A stretch of DNA of 64,000 bases from Brevibacterium antiquum. GTDB taxonomy: Bacteria; Actinomycetota; Actinomycetes; Actinomycetales; Brevibacteriaceae. Each line of letters begins with the position of its first letter. Position 1 is the stretch's first letter. The notes beneath the pieces were generated by a model. The model saw only the letters and a program-made list of their open reading frames with translations, was not told the origin of the DNA and ran no database searches. The translations under genes and the position numbers were made by a program. The stretch lies in contig NZ_JABASX010000006.1 of assembly GCF_016107655.1 (NCBI RefSeq), positions 62,001 through 126,000 on the forward strand, in the 5' to 3' direction. Shown piece by piece: positions 34,174-42,944 of the stretch.

Positions 34174-34836
34174 CTATTCAATCTCAACAATGTGGTTCTG
34201 GTATGCCCAGACCACGGCCTGAAGGCGCGAGCGCACTCCGAGTTTGGGAAGGATTCGTGCCAGGTGGGATTTGACCGTCGCCACCTCGACGGTCAACTGT
34301 TCGGCAATCTCACTATTGGTCATTCCCTGCGCAAGCAGCATGAGGATCTCACGCTCGCGGGTGGTGATCACAGAGAGAGCACGAGAGGGAGTCACCGGCT
34401 GCAGCCGACGACGTTGAACGTATTCGCTGACGACCCGCCGAGTCAGTGAGCGGTCGAGTGTGCCGTAACCGCCCGCCACATGCCGGACCGCACGGAGGAT
34501 CTCCTCGGGGTCGGAGTCCTTGAGCAGGAACCCCGAGACACCGGTCTCAAGAGCACGGAACATGTAGTCGTCGATATCGAAGGTCGTCAGCATGAGGACG
34601 GGAATAGGCGGATCCAGCTGTGGGGGTGAGATTCGGGCGGCGACCTCGATGCCATCCATCACGGGCATTCGAATGTCGAGGCAGGCGACATCCGGACGCA
34701 GTTCGAGCGCGAGCTCCAGCGCCTCACCCCCGTCTGCAGCTGCGCCTATGATCTCGATATCGGGTTCTGCGTCCAGCAATGCGATCAGTCCCCCTCGTAC
34801 GAGTGGCTGATCGTCGGCCAGAAGTACACGGATCAT
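34174..34836 (-). CDS. NarL/LuxR-type response regulator
   Basis: 220 residues. Receiver domain 1-120 with phospho-acceptor Asp54 (CLDIRMP) and acidic pair DD at 8-9; LuxR helix-turn-helix at about 150-215 (TTREREILMLLAQGMTNSEIAEQL). It overlaps the sensor kinase stop by 4 nt and is its cognate partner. Target genes unknown; the co-encoded CPBP protein is a candidate. Confidence 0.92.
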   Translation of the reverse strand: MIRVLLADDQPLVRGGLIALLDAEPDIEIIGAAADGGEALELALELRPDVACLDIRMPVMDGIEVAARISPPQLDPPIPVLMLTTFDIDDYMFRALETGVSGFLLKDSDPEEILRAVRHVAGGYGTLDRSLTRRVVSEYVQRRRLQPVTPSRALSVITTREREILMLLAQGMTNSEIAEQLTVEVATVKSHLARILPKLGVRSRLQAVVWAYQNHIVEIE

Positions 34837-36146
34837 GAGATTCCTCGATCTGGGTCACGTGGGATGGTCATCTGCACGACCCATCCGCCATTCTCATCTG
34901 GCCCTGCTTCACAGGTTCCGCCGATGAGTGCCGCACGTTCCACCATGCCGAGTATTCCAAGGCCGCTTCCACTGGTATGTGTTTCGCCGCTTCTGGTCGT
35001 TTGCGCTTCGCCGGTGGAGTCTCGCGCAGTATTACACACGGTCAAATACAACGCTTCCGGGTCCGCCCCGTCAATCACGACTGTGCAGGACGAACCGGGG
35101 GCGTGGCGGAGAACGTTGGTCAAAGACTCCTGGACCATTCTGTATCCAGCGAGCTGGGCCAACGGTCCCACCCTTCGGCCGGGGTCCGTTCCTTCTCCGG
35201 CCTGGATCTGCAGTTCAACCTCGGCGCCACTCGACCGAACTGCGGTGACGAGGTCGGCGATGGTGGCCAAAGTTTTGAGACCTTGGTCGTCATCGTCACG
35301 CAAGAGCCCGACGAGCCGGCGCAGGTCGTCGAGGATCGCTCGACTCTGTTCCCGAATCTGCAGTGCACCGTCGCGTGCAACCTCGGGATCGGTAGCGATC
35401 TGACGTGCGATGGCTCCGGCCATCAGTGAGATGCCGGACAGGTGGTGTGCGGCGATGTCATGCAACTCGCGTGCCATTGTCGATCGTTCACGAGCCAGGG
35501 CCTCTCCGATCTGAGCATCCCGCTCGCGAGTGAGGGCATTGACGGTCTCTCGCTGAGCCGCAGACAACGCTCGCTGGGAGGCAATGAACACCGCCGGCAT
35601 GAGCGGCAGAAGAACGACGATCGCAGCCTGACCCAATGCGCCAAAGGCCGACGCGATCATGTTCTCCTCGCCAGCGCCGAGGCTGTTGACCCACTGCCCC
35701 GAGGCGACGATCACCGCGGTGAGGAGCGCCCATATGCTCAACCGCGACACCGTATTGCTGAGGCCGGTGAGGAACACACTGACGATGATCGGCAGGACTG
35801 TGAGAGTAAAAGCCGAGCTCGGCTGCACAGATGCCAAGCCCAACGGCAGAACAGCGATGAGGAGCATTGATGCAACGGGCCAGCGGACCCTGAGGACAAG
35901 TGCAAGCGCCTGCACTACGAGAGTCGCTCCCGTGGCAATCCAGTCTGCGTCCGACATGGGCTCGTCGTGCAACGACGGATCATGAGAGAAGAGCGAGGCT
36001 GTGAGAGCCAGAAGGGCGAGGGAGACGACCGCGGTCGAGAAGGCGATGATCAGTGCCGATCTCCATCGCGGAAGCTTCACTGGCACCATGTTCCGATCAT
36101 ACGTGAAGGTCTCGAGACCATGACCAGGACCGTTCTCATGAGACAT
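34833..36146 (-). CDS. Sensor histidine kinase (HisKA_3/NarX type)
   Basis: 437 residues. About 5-6 membrane helices fill residues 20-190, without a large extracellular domain (intramembrane-sensing layout). The dimerisation motif ARELHDIAAHHLSGI holds the phospho-histidine; LTNVLRHAPG is the N-box and GSGLGILGMVERA the G-box of a HATPase domain. ATG 36146 is chosen since it overlaps the CPBP gene end by 11 nt, the usual arrangement for coupling; an upstream start at 36200 or an internal ATG near 36090 remain possible. Confidence 0.87.
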   Translation of the reverse strand: MSHENGPGHGLETFTYDRNMVPVKLPRWRSALIIAFSTAVVSLALLALTASLFSHDPSLHDEPMSDADWIATGATLVVQALALVLRVRWPVASMLLIAVLPLGLASVQPSSAFTLTVLPIIVSVFLTGLSNTVSRLSIWALLTAVIVASGQWVNSLGAGEENMIASAFGALGQAAIVVLLPLMPAVFIASQRALSAAQRETVNALTRERDAQIGEALARERSTMARELHDIAAHHLSGISLMAGAIARQIATDPEVARDGALQIREQSRAILDDLRRLVGLLRDDDDQGLKTLATIADLVTAVRSSGAEVELQIQAGEGTDPGRRVGPLAQLAGYRMVQESLTNVLRHAPGSSCTVVIDGADPEALYLTVCNTARDSTGEAQTTRSGETHTSGSGLGILGMVERAALIGGTCEAGPDENGGWVVQMTIPRDPDRGIS

Positions 36147-37083
36147 TCCGCAGCGATTCGCTCGCGACCGCCGGGTGCCCCAGCCTTCCCCGAGTCGCAA
36201 TGACGATCAGGGTCGCGGCCACAACGGAGCCCAGTGCCATGGCGATCCAAATCACGTCACCCTCGCCATCCAGGGTGGGAAAGACCTCGGCCCACATGAC
36301 GGTGGCGAAGTTGTTCACACTCACGTGCATCAGCATGGACAGCGGGAGGCTTTCTCCGGTGCGGTTGAACACCCAGGACATGACGATGTTGAAGGCAATG
36401 CAGAAGACCATGAAGGCGAGCAGACGCGTCCAGGAGGAGTCTGGATATCCGCCCCATTCCGTCAGGAACAGCGGCAGGTGCCATACTGCCCAGATCGGGC
36501 CGAGGATGAACGCCGACTTCATCGGAGAGTGCATGCGCTGCAGGCGAGGCAGGGCGTAATCACGCCATCCAGGTTCTTCGGCAAGACCCGTCGTGACGAA
36601 TTGGATGAGCAGCATCGGGACATAGGCGATGAGCGCAGTCATCGAGGGCGTGGCAATGTCTGTTCCGACGAACATGGCCCCGGTGAGGACCATTCCGGCG
36701 GGGACGGCCAGCAAGGCGATGAGATACCACCTGGGCGCCGCTTTCCATCGCAGCAATCGCCTTACCCACGCCTTCAGCCCCGGTCGTCCGTCGACAAGTG
36801 CCGTCAGCAGGAAGGCCGAGCCGATCGGACCCAGGTAGGCGCCAGGCAGAACGCCGAGAAGCTGGCTGGTTCCGAGAAGCTCGGGAAAGCTGAAGTCCCA
36901 CAGTCCAAGCCCGTTCTGCGAGAGGATATAAGGGGTCCAGGCAAGCCAGCTCAGTGCGTTCACCAGAATGAAGAAGCTGAGCAATGGTCGCTGCTTCACC
37001 AGGCCTATGAGCTTTCCTGCAGGCGGTGAAGTGCGTGGTCGTGGCATGGTTTCGGTTTTGGTTTCATCAGTTTCAAAGGTCAT
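36136..37083 (-). CDS. CPBP family intramembrane metalloprotease
   Basis: 315 residues, about 8 membrane helices. The Abi/CPBP motifs are intact: EEPGWR (the EExxxR motif, about residue 170), HLPLF after the next helix and HVSVNN (HxxxN/B) near residue 270. Such proteins cleave or sequester membrane substrates and in some Gram-positives give bacteriocin self-immunity. It heads an operon with the sensor kinase and response regulator, so membrane-stress or antimicrobial-peptide response is a reasonable idea, not shown. Confidence 0.88.
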   Translation of the reverse strand: MTFETDETKTETMPRPRTSPPAGKLIGLVKQRPLLSFFILVNALSWLAWTPYILSQNGLGLWDFSFPELLGTSQLLGVLPGAYLGPIGSAFLLTALVDGRPGLKAWVRRLLRWKAAPRWYLIALLAVPAGMVLTGAMFVGTDIATPSMTALIAYVPMLLIQFVTTGLAEEPGWRDYALPRLQRMHSPMKSAFILGPIWAVWHLPLFLTEWGGYPDSSWTRLLAFMVFCIAFNIVMSWVFNRTGESLPLSMLMHVSVNNFATVMWAEVFPTLDGEGDVIWIAMALGSVVAATLIVIATRGRLGHPAVASESLRNVS

Positions 37084-37533
37084 GCATTGATGCTATGGAG
37101 ATCGGGAACCTTGCTTCCAGACCCAAAAGGGCGCACTGCGAAGATGCATACTTTAGTTGCAAATCGCTTGCTCGCACGGCCTGATCGGCCTGAGCCGCGG
37201 TCGGTCTGAGCTTCGGCCATGCGGTGGTCACGGTCACCGACGTGCTCAGCTATCTGCTCGCGGCAGACGATGCCAGCAGTCGCAGTGCCGGATTCTAGGG
37301 TTCACCAACTCGGCGATCCTTGAGTCTGGATCGCTCGTCCGCGTCGGAGGCTTGCTCAGCGAACCATCCGAAGGGACAGCCGATCTACCCATTGGGCATC
37401 AACCAATGGGTGGAGCTCTGCCGATTCGTCGGTGGCCCTGTTCGACATGCACGCTGGGACTCCGATGTTCACCTGGGATCTCCCTACGGCCCAGTCGCGT
37501 CGGCCTCTCAGTCAATGTGCAACACTGGCCCGT
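37084..37533. other. Intergenic region without a convincing gene
   Basis: About 450 bp. The promoter of the CPBP operon should lie at its left end. Short open frames exist on the plus strand (for example one reading HAVVTVTDVLSYLLAADD before a TAG at about 37299) and look like eroded coding sequence, but no family could be named. Confidence 0.35.
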
Positions 37534-37803
37534 ATGGTCCCCGGAACCGTGAATGAACTCTCAGCGCATGACCGCATGATCCTCGACCTGGAGAAGGCAG
37601 AGCACACGTCAGCTGCTCGCGACGCGCTATGCCGACGCATCGAGCTGCCACCAGATGAGTACACCATCGTGCTTGAGGGGCTTGTTGATACAGATGCGGC
37701 CTATAGCTATGCCCCAGAAGTCGTGGATCGAGTCAGGCATCTGAGGGCGGAGAGATTTGCGTTCGAACGACGGCACGGGCGGTGGAAGAACCCTCGCTCT
37801 TAG
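37534..37803 (+). CDS. Small DUF3263-like protein
   Basis: 89 residues from ATG 37534, or 84 from GTG 37549; no ribosome binding site decides between them. The body (HDRMILDLEKAE, then LPPDEYTIVLEGLVDTD and VVDRVRHLRAER) follows the DUF3263 pattern: a helix with H/F-E-R, a Y-x-x-V-L-x-x-L segment and R-L-R near the end. DUF3263 is an actinobacterial family of small helix-turn-helix-like proteins of unknown role. The frame is open further upstream but that part does not look coding. Confidence 0.5.
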   Translation: MVPGTVNELSAHDRMILDLEKAEHTSAARDALCRRIELPPDEYTIVLEGLVDTDAAYSYAPEVVDRVRHLRAERFAFERRHGRWKNPRS

Positions 37804-37864
37804 CTCCGCGCGGCACCTCTCGAGCCTCACCCCGTCAGAGGAGAAACGCCCCGATCATACCGTC

Positions 37865-38461
37865 CTAGTCGAACGCCTGAGGAGTTGGCCCGTCCACGAC
37901 GCGGTAGATCGTCTGAACCATCCCGCCATCGAGGACTGTGGTCCGCACGTGCTCGAGGTCCACATCTCCGCCAAGCGAGCCGAACAGTGATGGCCCATCG
38001 CCGATGAGCACAGGCACTTGAGAGAGCGTCAGCTCGTCGACAAGTTTGGCAGCAAGGAACCACCGGACGGTCGCCCCACCGTCGACGTAGACGCGGCGGC
38101 GACTGTCCCGTTGCAGTGCGTCAATGGCCGCCTCGGGCGATCGGTGCACAATGATGCGTGGGTCGGCGTCTGCGGCAAGGGTCGTACTGATCACATGGAT
38201 CGGGCGATCGAGGTAGGGCCACTCTTGGATGGAAGCGATGGCCTCGTAGGTCTTCCGGCCCATCACCACCGCGTCAACCGACTCAACGAACGGTGTGAAA
38301 CCCGCATCTCCGGCGGCTGCGCCACGGCTGGTCAGCCACTCCAGGTCCCCGTCCGGTCGCGCGATGCGGCCATCGACACTCAGCCCGAGAAAGACGACGG
38401 CACGGAGAGGCTTCTGCACTGTGGGCACAGGATCAAGTATGTCTGCTGCGAGCGACGACAA
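37865..38461 (-). CDS. Dihydrofolate reductase family protein (RibD C-terminal type)
   Basis: 198 residues. Begins with a 17-residue leader, then RAVVFLGLSVDGRIARPDGDLEWL, the hallmark of this group; VVMGRKTYE is the NADPH-binding strand/helix, and RRVYVDGGATVRWFLAAKLVDELTL matches the late G-G segment and the helix after it. These proteins (YyaP/YwjB-like) are NADPH-dependent reductases whose natural substrates are mostly unknown. Stands alone. Confidence 0.82.
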   Translation of the reverse strand: MSSLAADILDPVPTVQKPLRAVVFLGLSVDGRIARPDGDLEWLTSRGAAAGDAGFTPFVESVDAVVMGRKTYEAIASIQEWPYLDRPIHVISTTLAADADPRIIVHRSPEAAIDALQRDSRRRVYVDGGATVRWFLAAKLVDELTLSQVPVLIGDGPSLFGSLGGDVDLEHVRTTVLDGGMVQTIYRVVDGPTPQAFD

Positions 38462-38564
38462 TCAAGGAAAATCGGCAACACTCAGGCACTGCGGCCTTGC
38501 GTTCACAATCAGTTTCATTCCACCCCTTGACTTAGAGTGCACTCACAGTCGTAGGTTGGCTTCC

Positions 38565-39039
38565 ATGACACGGCACACCACAAACCTTCAACGCCCCGAA
38601 AGTCTCCAGCGAGCGCTTTCGGTCGATGACGATGTGGAGCTCTCGATCTCCGAGGTCTGTGCACTCCTCGGCATCAACGCACACACCGCCCGCTACTATG
38701 AACGCGCTGGGCTCCTCGAGGTGCCTCGGAGCCACTCGGGACACAGAATCTATGATCGCTCGCCTCGACTTCCTCGTTCGCATGCGGACCTCCGGGATGG
38801 GTATCAGCGAACTCCGTCGATATGTCGATCTGGTCCGCGTCTGAGAGGCGACGACCGGGCAGCGTCTGCAGATCATGCTCGGCCAGCGCGAGCGCATCGT
38901 CTCCCAACTTCACGAGCTGGAACTGGCCCTCCTCACAACTGACTACAAAATCGCCAAATACGGCGGGGTTCCCGATGACGACCGCGCACCGGCAGATACC
39001 TCACCGAGCTCCCACCACCAAGAAGGAGATCCATCATGA
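38565..39039 (+). pseudogene. MerR-family regulator, inactivated by frameshift and stop
   Basis: From ATG 38565 the frame reads a MerR helix-turn-helix (LSISEVCALLGINAHTARYYERAGLLEVP) and reaches GHRIYDR near 38755. The family sequence then continues in the +1 frame (ARLDFLVRMRTSGMGISELRRYVDLV), which hits TGA at 38842-38844, and beyond that stop resumes in the same frame as the coiled-coil tail (LGQRERIVSQLHELELALLTTDYKIAKYGG), ending at TGA 39039 and overlapping the reductase ATG. So one frameshift (likely a short deletion around 38750) and one nonsense change. The four-base overlap shows the intact ancestor was coupled to the reductase. Confidence 0.8.
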
Positions 39040-40058
39040 CCACCACCCACCTCGGCGACCTCAGCGTCTCCCCCATCGGCTTCGGCTGCATGGCTTTGTC
39101 CCACGTCTACGGCGGCACCACCGATGACGCAGCACGGGACACATTGAACACCGCAGTCGATGCCGGCATCACCTTCCTCGACACGTCAGATGTCTACGGC
39201 GAACCCCGCGAGGGCACCACCGGGCCTGCAGGCACCAACGAGGAGATGCTCGCACCATTTCTGGCCAAACGTCGCGACGAGGTGCAGCTGGCAACGAAAT
39301 TCGGCATCACCGCCGGACGAGACGGGACGGACGCTTCGGCCAAACGCACCGATGGACGCCCGGAATACGTTCGCTCAGCCTGCGATGCTTCGTTGACCCG
39401 CCTCGGCGTGGAGACGATCGATCTCTACTACCACCATCGCCCGGATCCGGATGTTCCTATCGAGGACACCGTCGGTGCCATGGCCGAGCTGGTCGAGGCC
39501 GGCAAGATCCGCCACATCGGCCTCTCAGAAGTCACCTCCGAAGAGCTGCGGCGAGCGCACGCTGTCCACCCGATCGCCGCACTCCAATCGGAGTGGAGCC
39601 TGTGGTCACGCGACGTCGAGGATCGTGTCGTGCCGGCCTGCGCCGAGCTCGGGGTCGGCTTCGTGCCCTACAGCCCCCTGGGCCGGGGCTTCCTCACCGG
39701 CACGCTGACCAAGGAGCAGGTCGCCGGTGACTTCCGCGGTGGCACCTCCCGCATGGGCGAGGCCTGGGATGCCAACCAGAAGATCGTCGATATCGTCGCC
39801 GAGGTGGCCCGCCGCCACAACGCCACCAACGCTCAGGTGGCGTTGGCTTGGCTGCTCCAGCGCGCTGACCGGATGGGTGTCTCCGCGGTTCCGATCCCGG
39901 GATCGCGCAAACCCGAACGTGCACTTGAGAACCTCGGTGCCGTGGAGGTGTCTCTCGACGCCGATGACATGACACAGCTCGATTCGATTCGGTCACTGGT
40001 CGAGGGCACTCGCAATATCGTGGACAACCCGAGCTGGATCAGCTCCGGGAGGGAGTGA
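39036..40058 (+). CDS. Aldo/keto reductase
   Basis: 340 residues, NADPH-dependent reduction of aldehydes or ketones. The catalytic tetrad of the (beta/alpha)8 family is visible: Asp and Tyr in FLDTSDVYGEP, Lys in LATKFG, His in LYYHHRPDP. IPGSRKPERALENL near residue 290 is the cofactor phosphate site. AGAAGGAG lies 7 nt before the ATG. Normally regulated by the upstream MerR, which is broken here, so expression may now be constitutive or lost. Confidence 0.9.
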   Translation: MTTTHLGDLSVSPIGFGCMALSHVYGGTTDDAARDTLNTAVDAGITFLDTSDVYGEPREGTTGPAGTNEEMLAPFLAKRRDEVQLATKFGITAGRDGTDASAKRTDGRPEYVRSACDASLTRLGVETIDLYYHHRPDPDVPIEDTVGAMAELVEAGKIRHIGLSEVTSEELRRAHAVHPIAALQSEWSLWSRDVEDRVVPACAELGVGFVPYSPLGRGFLTGTLTKEQVAGDFRGGTSRMGEAWDANQKIVDIVAEVARRHNATNAQVALAWLLQRADRMGVSAVPIPGSRKPERALENLGAVEVSLDADDMTQLDSIRSLVEGTRNIVDNPSWISSGRE

Positions 40059-40119
40059 GCCTGAGGTTCTGACAGCCAGTGCTGCCGGGTCCGAGGCCGG
40101 GAGGTTCTCGAAGAGGTCA

Positions 40120-40659
40120 TCAGAGCGCAGAGATGATTGGTGCAAGGACTGCAGCGACAAGGAGTGCTCCAATCACAATCGCCACGGCAGCGATCACCGT
40201 CATCACGGTTATGGACATCGTCCACCGCACGGGCGGCAGCGTTCGCACAATGATCACGCCCAGCGGAAGCAATATGAGAATGCCGCTGAGCGCCCCGGGC
40301 ATCAGGCTCCATGACGCCACACTGATGGCGAGGTGGCCAGCAGCGTTGGCGATCAGGGCGTAGGCAACGCACACCAACGCCTCGACGCTCCATTTCGCCC
40401 GGGTCGACACCGCGATCACGGCGACCGTGAGAACCGCCGCAGTGACGATCACGAGCGCGAGACCGAACTGCTCCTGATCTCCGTGAAGCGACCGTCCCGG
40501 CAGCCAGGGGTGTGCAGCTATCCACCCCGTCAGACCCAGCAGCCATTCCTCAGCATTATGCAACGCCAAAGCGACAATAGTCGCCGCCCAGAAGACTGCA
40601 AGACGTTTCTGGGCGGGCAGTTCGGGCTTCGTACTTACATCAGTCGCGATGTGCATCAT
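40120..40659 (-). CDS. HXXEE domain membrane protein
   Basis: 179 residues, five or so membrane helices. HNAEEW at about residues 34-39 is the H-x-x-E-E motif that names this family of uncharacterised membrane proteins; further conserved His and Asn lie in NAAGHL. Divergent from a TetR gene with a 35-bp palindrome between, so it is the probable target of that regulator. Function unknown. Confidence 0.72.
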   Translation of the reverse strand: MMHIATDVSTKPELPAQKRLAVFWAATIVALALHNAEEWLLGLTGWIAAHPWLPGRSLHGDQEQFGLALVIVTAAVLTVAVIAVSTRAKWSVEALVCVAYALIANAAGHLAISVASWSLMPGALSGILILLPLGVIIVRTLPPVRWTMSITVMTVIAAVAIVIGALLVAAVLAPIISAL

Positions 40660-40670
40660 CTCGCTGCTCT

Positions 40671-40705
40671 CTTACACTCGTATGGACGCCTCTTACGAGT
40701 GTAAG
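40671..40705. promoter_or_regulatory. Large palindromic operator between HXXEE and TetR genes
   Basis: CTTACACTCGT (40671-40681) and ACGAGTGTAAG (40695-40705) are perfect 11-bp inverted repeats with a 13-nt spacer, ending 8 bp before the TetR start. A TetR dimer site (or pair of dimers) regulating both genes is the simplest reading. Confidence 0.75.
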
Positions 40706-40713
40706 ATGATCCC

Positions 40714-41340
40714 ATGGGACAAGCAATAGGGGATGGAAAGCGTCTGGTGGCCGAGGCATTGTGGCGCGTTGTTGCCCGGGATGGCATGACGGGAGTCAGC
40801 GTGCGAACCGTGGCCGCCGAGGCCGGCGTCAAGGGGGGAACAATCCAGCACTATTTCCCTACGCGGGCTCAAATGGTGCACGACGCCATGGAGTTACTCG
40901 CAGACCGTTTCACGCAGCGGATCACTGCCATGCCGCGGACCGGGCCGACGCACGAGTGGACGCGGGCGATCCTGCTGGAACTGCTCCCTCTCACTGCAGA
41001 GCGACAGCGCGAGTTCAAGGTCTGGCTCGCCTTCACTACCCATGCCGACACGAACCCCGCGCTGACAGAGCTCAAGCACATCTTTTCAACCCGACTCGGG
41101 GAAATGTACCAGCGACTCCTCCGAGCCAGGAAGGCAGCATCCCCCAGCAAGGTTGACGATGCTCCCCCGGAGGCCATTCAGACTGACTTCCCGGAGACAG
41201 CAATCCTGCAGGCTGTCATTGACGGCCTATCGCTTCAACTTGCGGACCTGGATCCTGACGAGGCAGCCCACTTGGGTGCTCGCCTGCTCGATCATTACCT
41301 CGCCAAGTCAGATGCTGAGCATCCCAATCGCACCCAGTAA
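40714..41340 (+). CDS. TetR-family regulator (BetI-like)
   Basis: 208 residues. The helix-turn-helix (about 8-55) reads VARDGMTGVSVRTVAAEAGVKGGTIQHYFPTRAQMV, close to the BetI/AcrR-type pattern. The C-terminal ligand domain covers about 70-200. Autoregulation and control of the HXXEE gene are inferred from the shared palindrome. Ligand unknown. Confidence 0.87.
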   Translation: MGQAIGDGKRLVAEALWRVVARDGMTGVSVRTVAAEAGVKGGTIQHYFPTRAQMVHDAMELLADRFTQRITAMPRTGPTHEWTRAILLELLPLTAERQREFKVWLAFTTHADTNPALTELKHIFSTRLGEMYQRLLRARKAASPSKVDDAPPEAIQTDFPETAILQAVIDGLSLQLADLDPDEAAHLGARLLDHYLAKSDAEHPNRTQ

Positions 41341-41393
41341 CGAACAGGCGCTGCAATCCTCCTCGTTGCGCACTTCAAGGCGACAGGGGCGTT

Positions 41394-42704
41394 CTACCCC
41401 AGCAGCCCCATCAACGACTCCCGTACCTGCAGCACGGCTAGGAATCCGAACAGCAGGAAGCAGACCGTGAGCAGTACGTTGGACAGCCCCTTGTTCCGCA
41501 GTGCTGTCGGCACCGAGATTCGATTGAGGATGACGAGGAGCGCGATCGCGAGCACCGGGAGGATGAATGCGCTGATCGCGGCGTAGACGAGGACGAGGGT
41601 CACCGGTTTGCCCAGCCCCATGATCACCAGTGTCGCGATGCTGAGGTAGACGATAGCCCCGCGGAACTCGATGGACTTGGCCGACATGTCGAACTCGGAC
41701 TCGACCTGATGCGGGTACCGTCGCAGCACTCGAATGCAGTCGGCGGTGACGTAGGCGATGCCGGAGAACCCGCCGAGCACGCTCGTGTAGACGACGGCGA
41801 GGAAGCTGATGAGGAAGACGATGCGACCTGGTTCGCCGATGCGCGAGACCAGACTGTCGGCAATGGCGAACAGCGAGTCGTTGTCGGAGATCGTGAAGCC
41901 CTGGCCATAGAGGATGAAGGCGCCCACGGCGCTCATGGCGACAGCGAAGACGAAGACGAGGCTGTAGCTGATGAGCAGATCGATGCGCACCACTGGTTTC
42001 CAGTCCGCACTGCGCCAGGACTTCTCGCGGATCCAGTAGGAGTAGGCAAGGATTCCCGTTGCTCCGCCGACCCCGCCGATGAGGGACATCACGGTGATGA
42101 TCGATCCATTCGGGAAGGTCGGAGCGATGGTCTGGACGGCAACGCCCTGAGCATCCTGGCCTTGGAACACGGAGATCGCGAGGGCGATGATGCCGAAGAA
42201 CATGATGATGCCGAAGCCGATCATCGCCTTCTCGACCAGCCCGTAGCGGCCGATGCCCACAAGGATCGCGGCGGAGAGCAGGACGACGACAGCCGTGGGC
42301 CAGAACGGCAGAATCGGGAACAGCGCCTGCAGGATGTTCGTGGTCACCGCGATGACGCCCGCACCGAAGAAGAGACCGACGAGCAGCTCGGCGATGAGGA
42401 ACAAGGCGGGGAACAGTCTCCCGCCGAAACTCGTCAGGTGCGATTGCAACGATCGGTCGCCGCTCATCTGCAGGCGGGAGACCGCCTCGGAGAGGACGAA
42501 CTTGAGGATGATACCGACGGTGAAGACCCAGATCAGCGCCAGCCCGTACTCGGCTCCGGAGTTCATCGTCGTGATCATGTCCGAGGCTCCGACGCTGGCC
42601 AGGGCAAGGACGATGCCAGGTCCGATCAGCCGCAGTCTCCCGGCCAATGATCCCGGCGCCGAGGTGGCGCTTCCTTGCGTCGTCTGGGTCGTTTCGGCGG
42701 ACAT
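41394..42704 (-). CDS. NRAMP-family transporter lacking canonical metal-site motifs
   Basis: 436 residues, 11 membrane helices. The fold start GPGIVLALASVGASDMIT aligns with helix 1 of NRAMP proteins, but the metal-binding DPGN is replaced by GASD, and the helix 6 MPH motif is replaced by a glycine-rich LIGGVGG. Such NRAMP-related proteins (including the Mg2+ NRMT subgroup and uncharacterised carriers) do not carry Mn2+/Fe2+ in the usual way. Substrate is open. Convergent with the TetR gene, 53 bp away. Confidence 0.8.
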   Translation of the reverse strand: MSAETTQTTQGSATSAPGSLAGRLRLIGPGIVLALASVGASDMITTMNSGAEYGLALIWVFTVGIILKFVLSEAVSRLQMSGDRSLQSHLTSFGGRLFPALFLIAELLVGLFFGAGVIAVTTNILQALFPILPFWPTAVVVLLSAAILVGIGRYGLVEKAMIGFGIIMFFGIIALAISVFQGQDAQGVAVQTIAPTFPNGSIITVMSLIGGVGGATGILAYSYWIREKSWRSADWKPVVRIDLLISYSLVFVFAVAMSAVGAFILYGQGFTISDNDSLFAIADSLVSRIGEPGRIVFLISFLAVVYTSVLGGFSGIAYVTADCIRVLRRYPHQVESEFDMSAKSIEFRGAIVYLSIATLVIMGLGKPVTLVLVYAAISAFILPVLAIALLVILNRISVPTALRNKGLSNVLLTVCFLLFGFLAVLQVRESLMGLLG

Positions 42705-42932
42705 CGGTGGGCACAGCTCCTTCTGAGGGCATCATCGTCAACGGCTGAGAGAGCGTCAGCTGTCCCAGCGAGTATGGCCCATCGAGGCCGGCCCCACCCC
42801 AAGGTCTCAACACTCGGGCAGGGATCTCAGAGGAAGGTTGCTTCACCGACAACGGATCTGAGCGGACAGGAAGGACCGTCCGCATTGTCAGTGTAGCTTT
42901 CCGATCTGAGCCTCATGTGCAGGTTCCACACG

Positions 42933-42938
42933 TATATT
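42933..42938 (+). promoter_or_regulatory. Probable -10 box of a leaderless arr transcript
   Basis: TATATT ends 6 nt before the arr ATG (42945), the spacing that would place the transcription start at the start codon. No ribosome binding site is present upstream. The -35 region is not clear. Confidence 0.4.
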
Positions 42939-42944
42939 CGTCAC

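Noticed and set aside
41709..42650. 313-codon plus-strand frame opposite the NRAMP-like gene
   Set aside because: D/E/R-rich low-complexity translation; antisense shadow.
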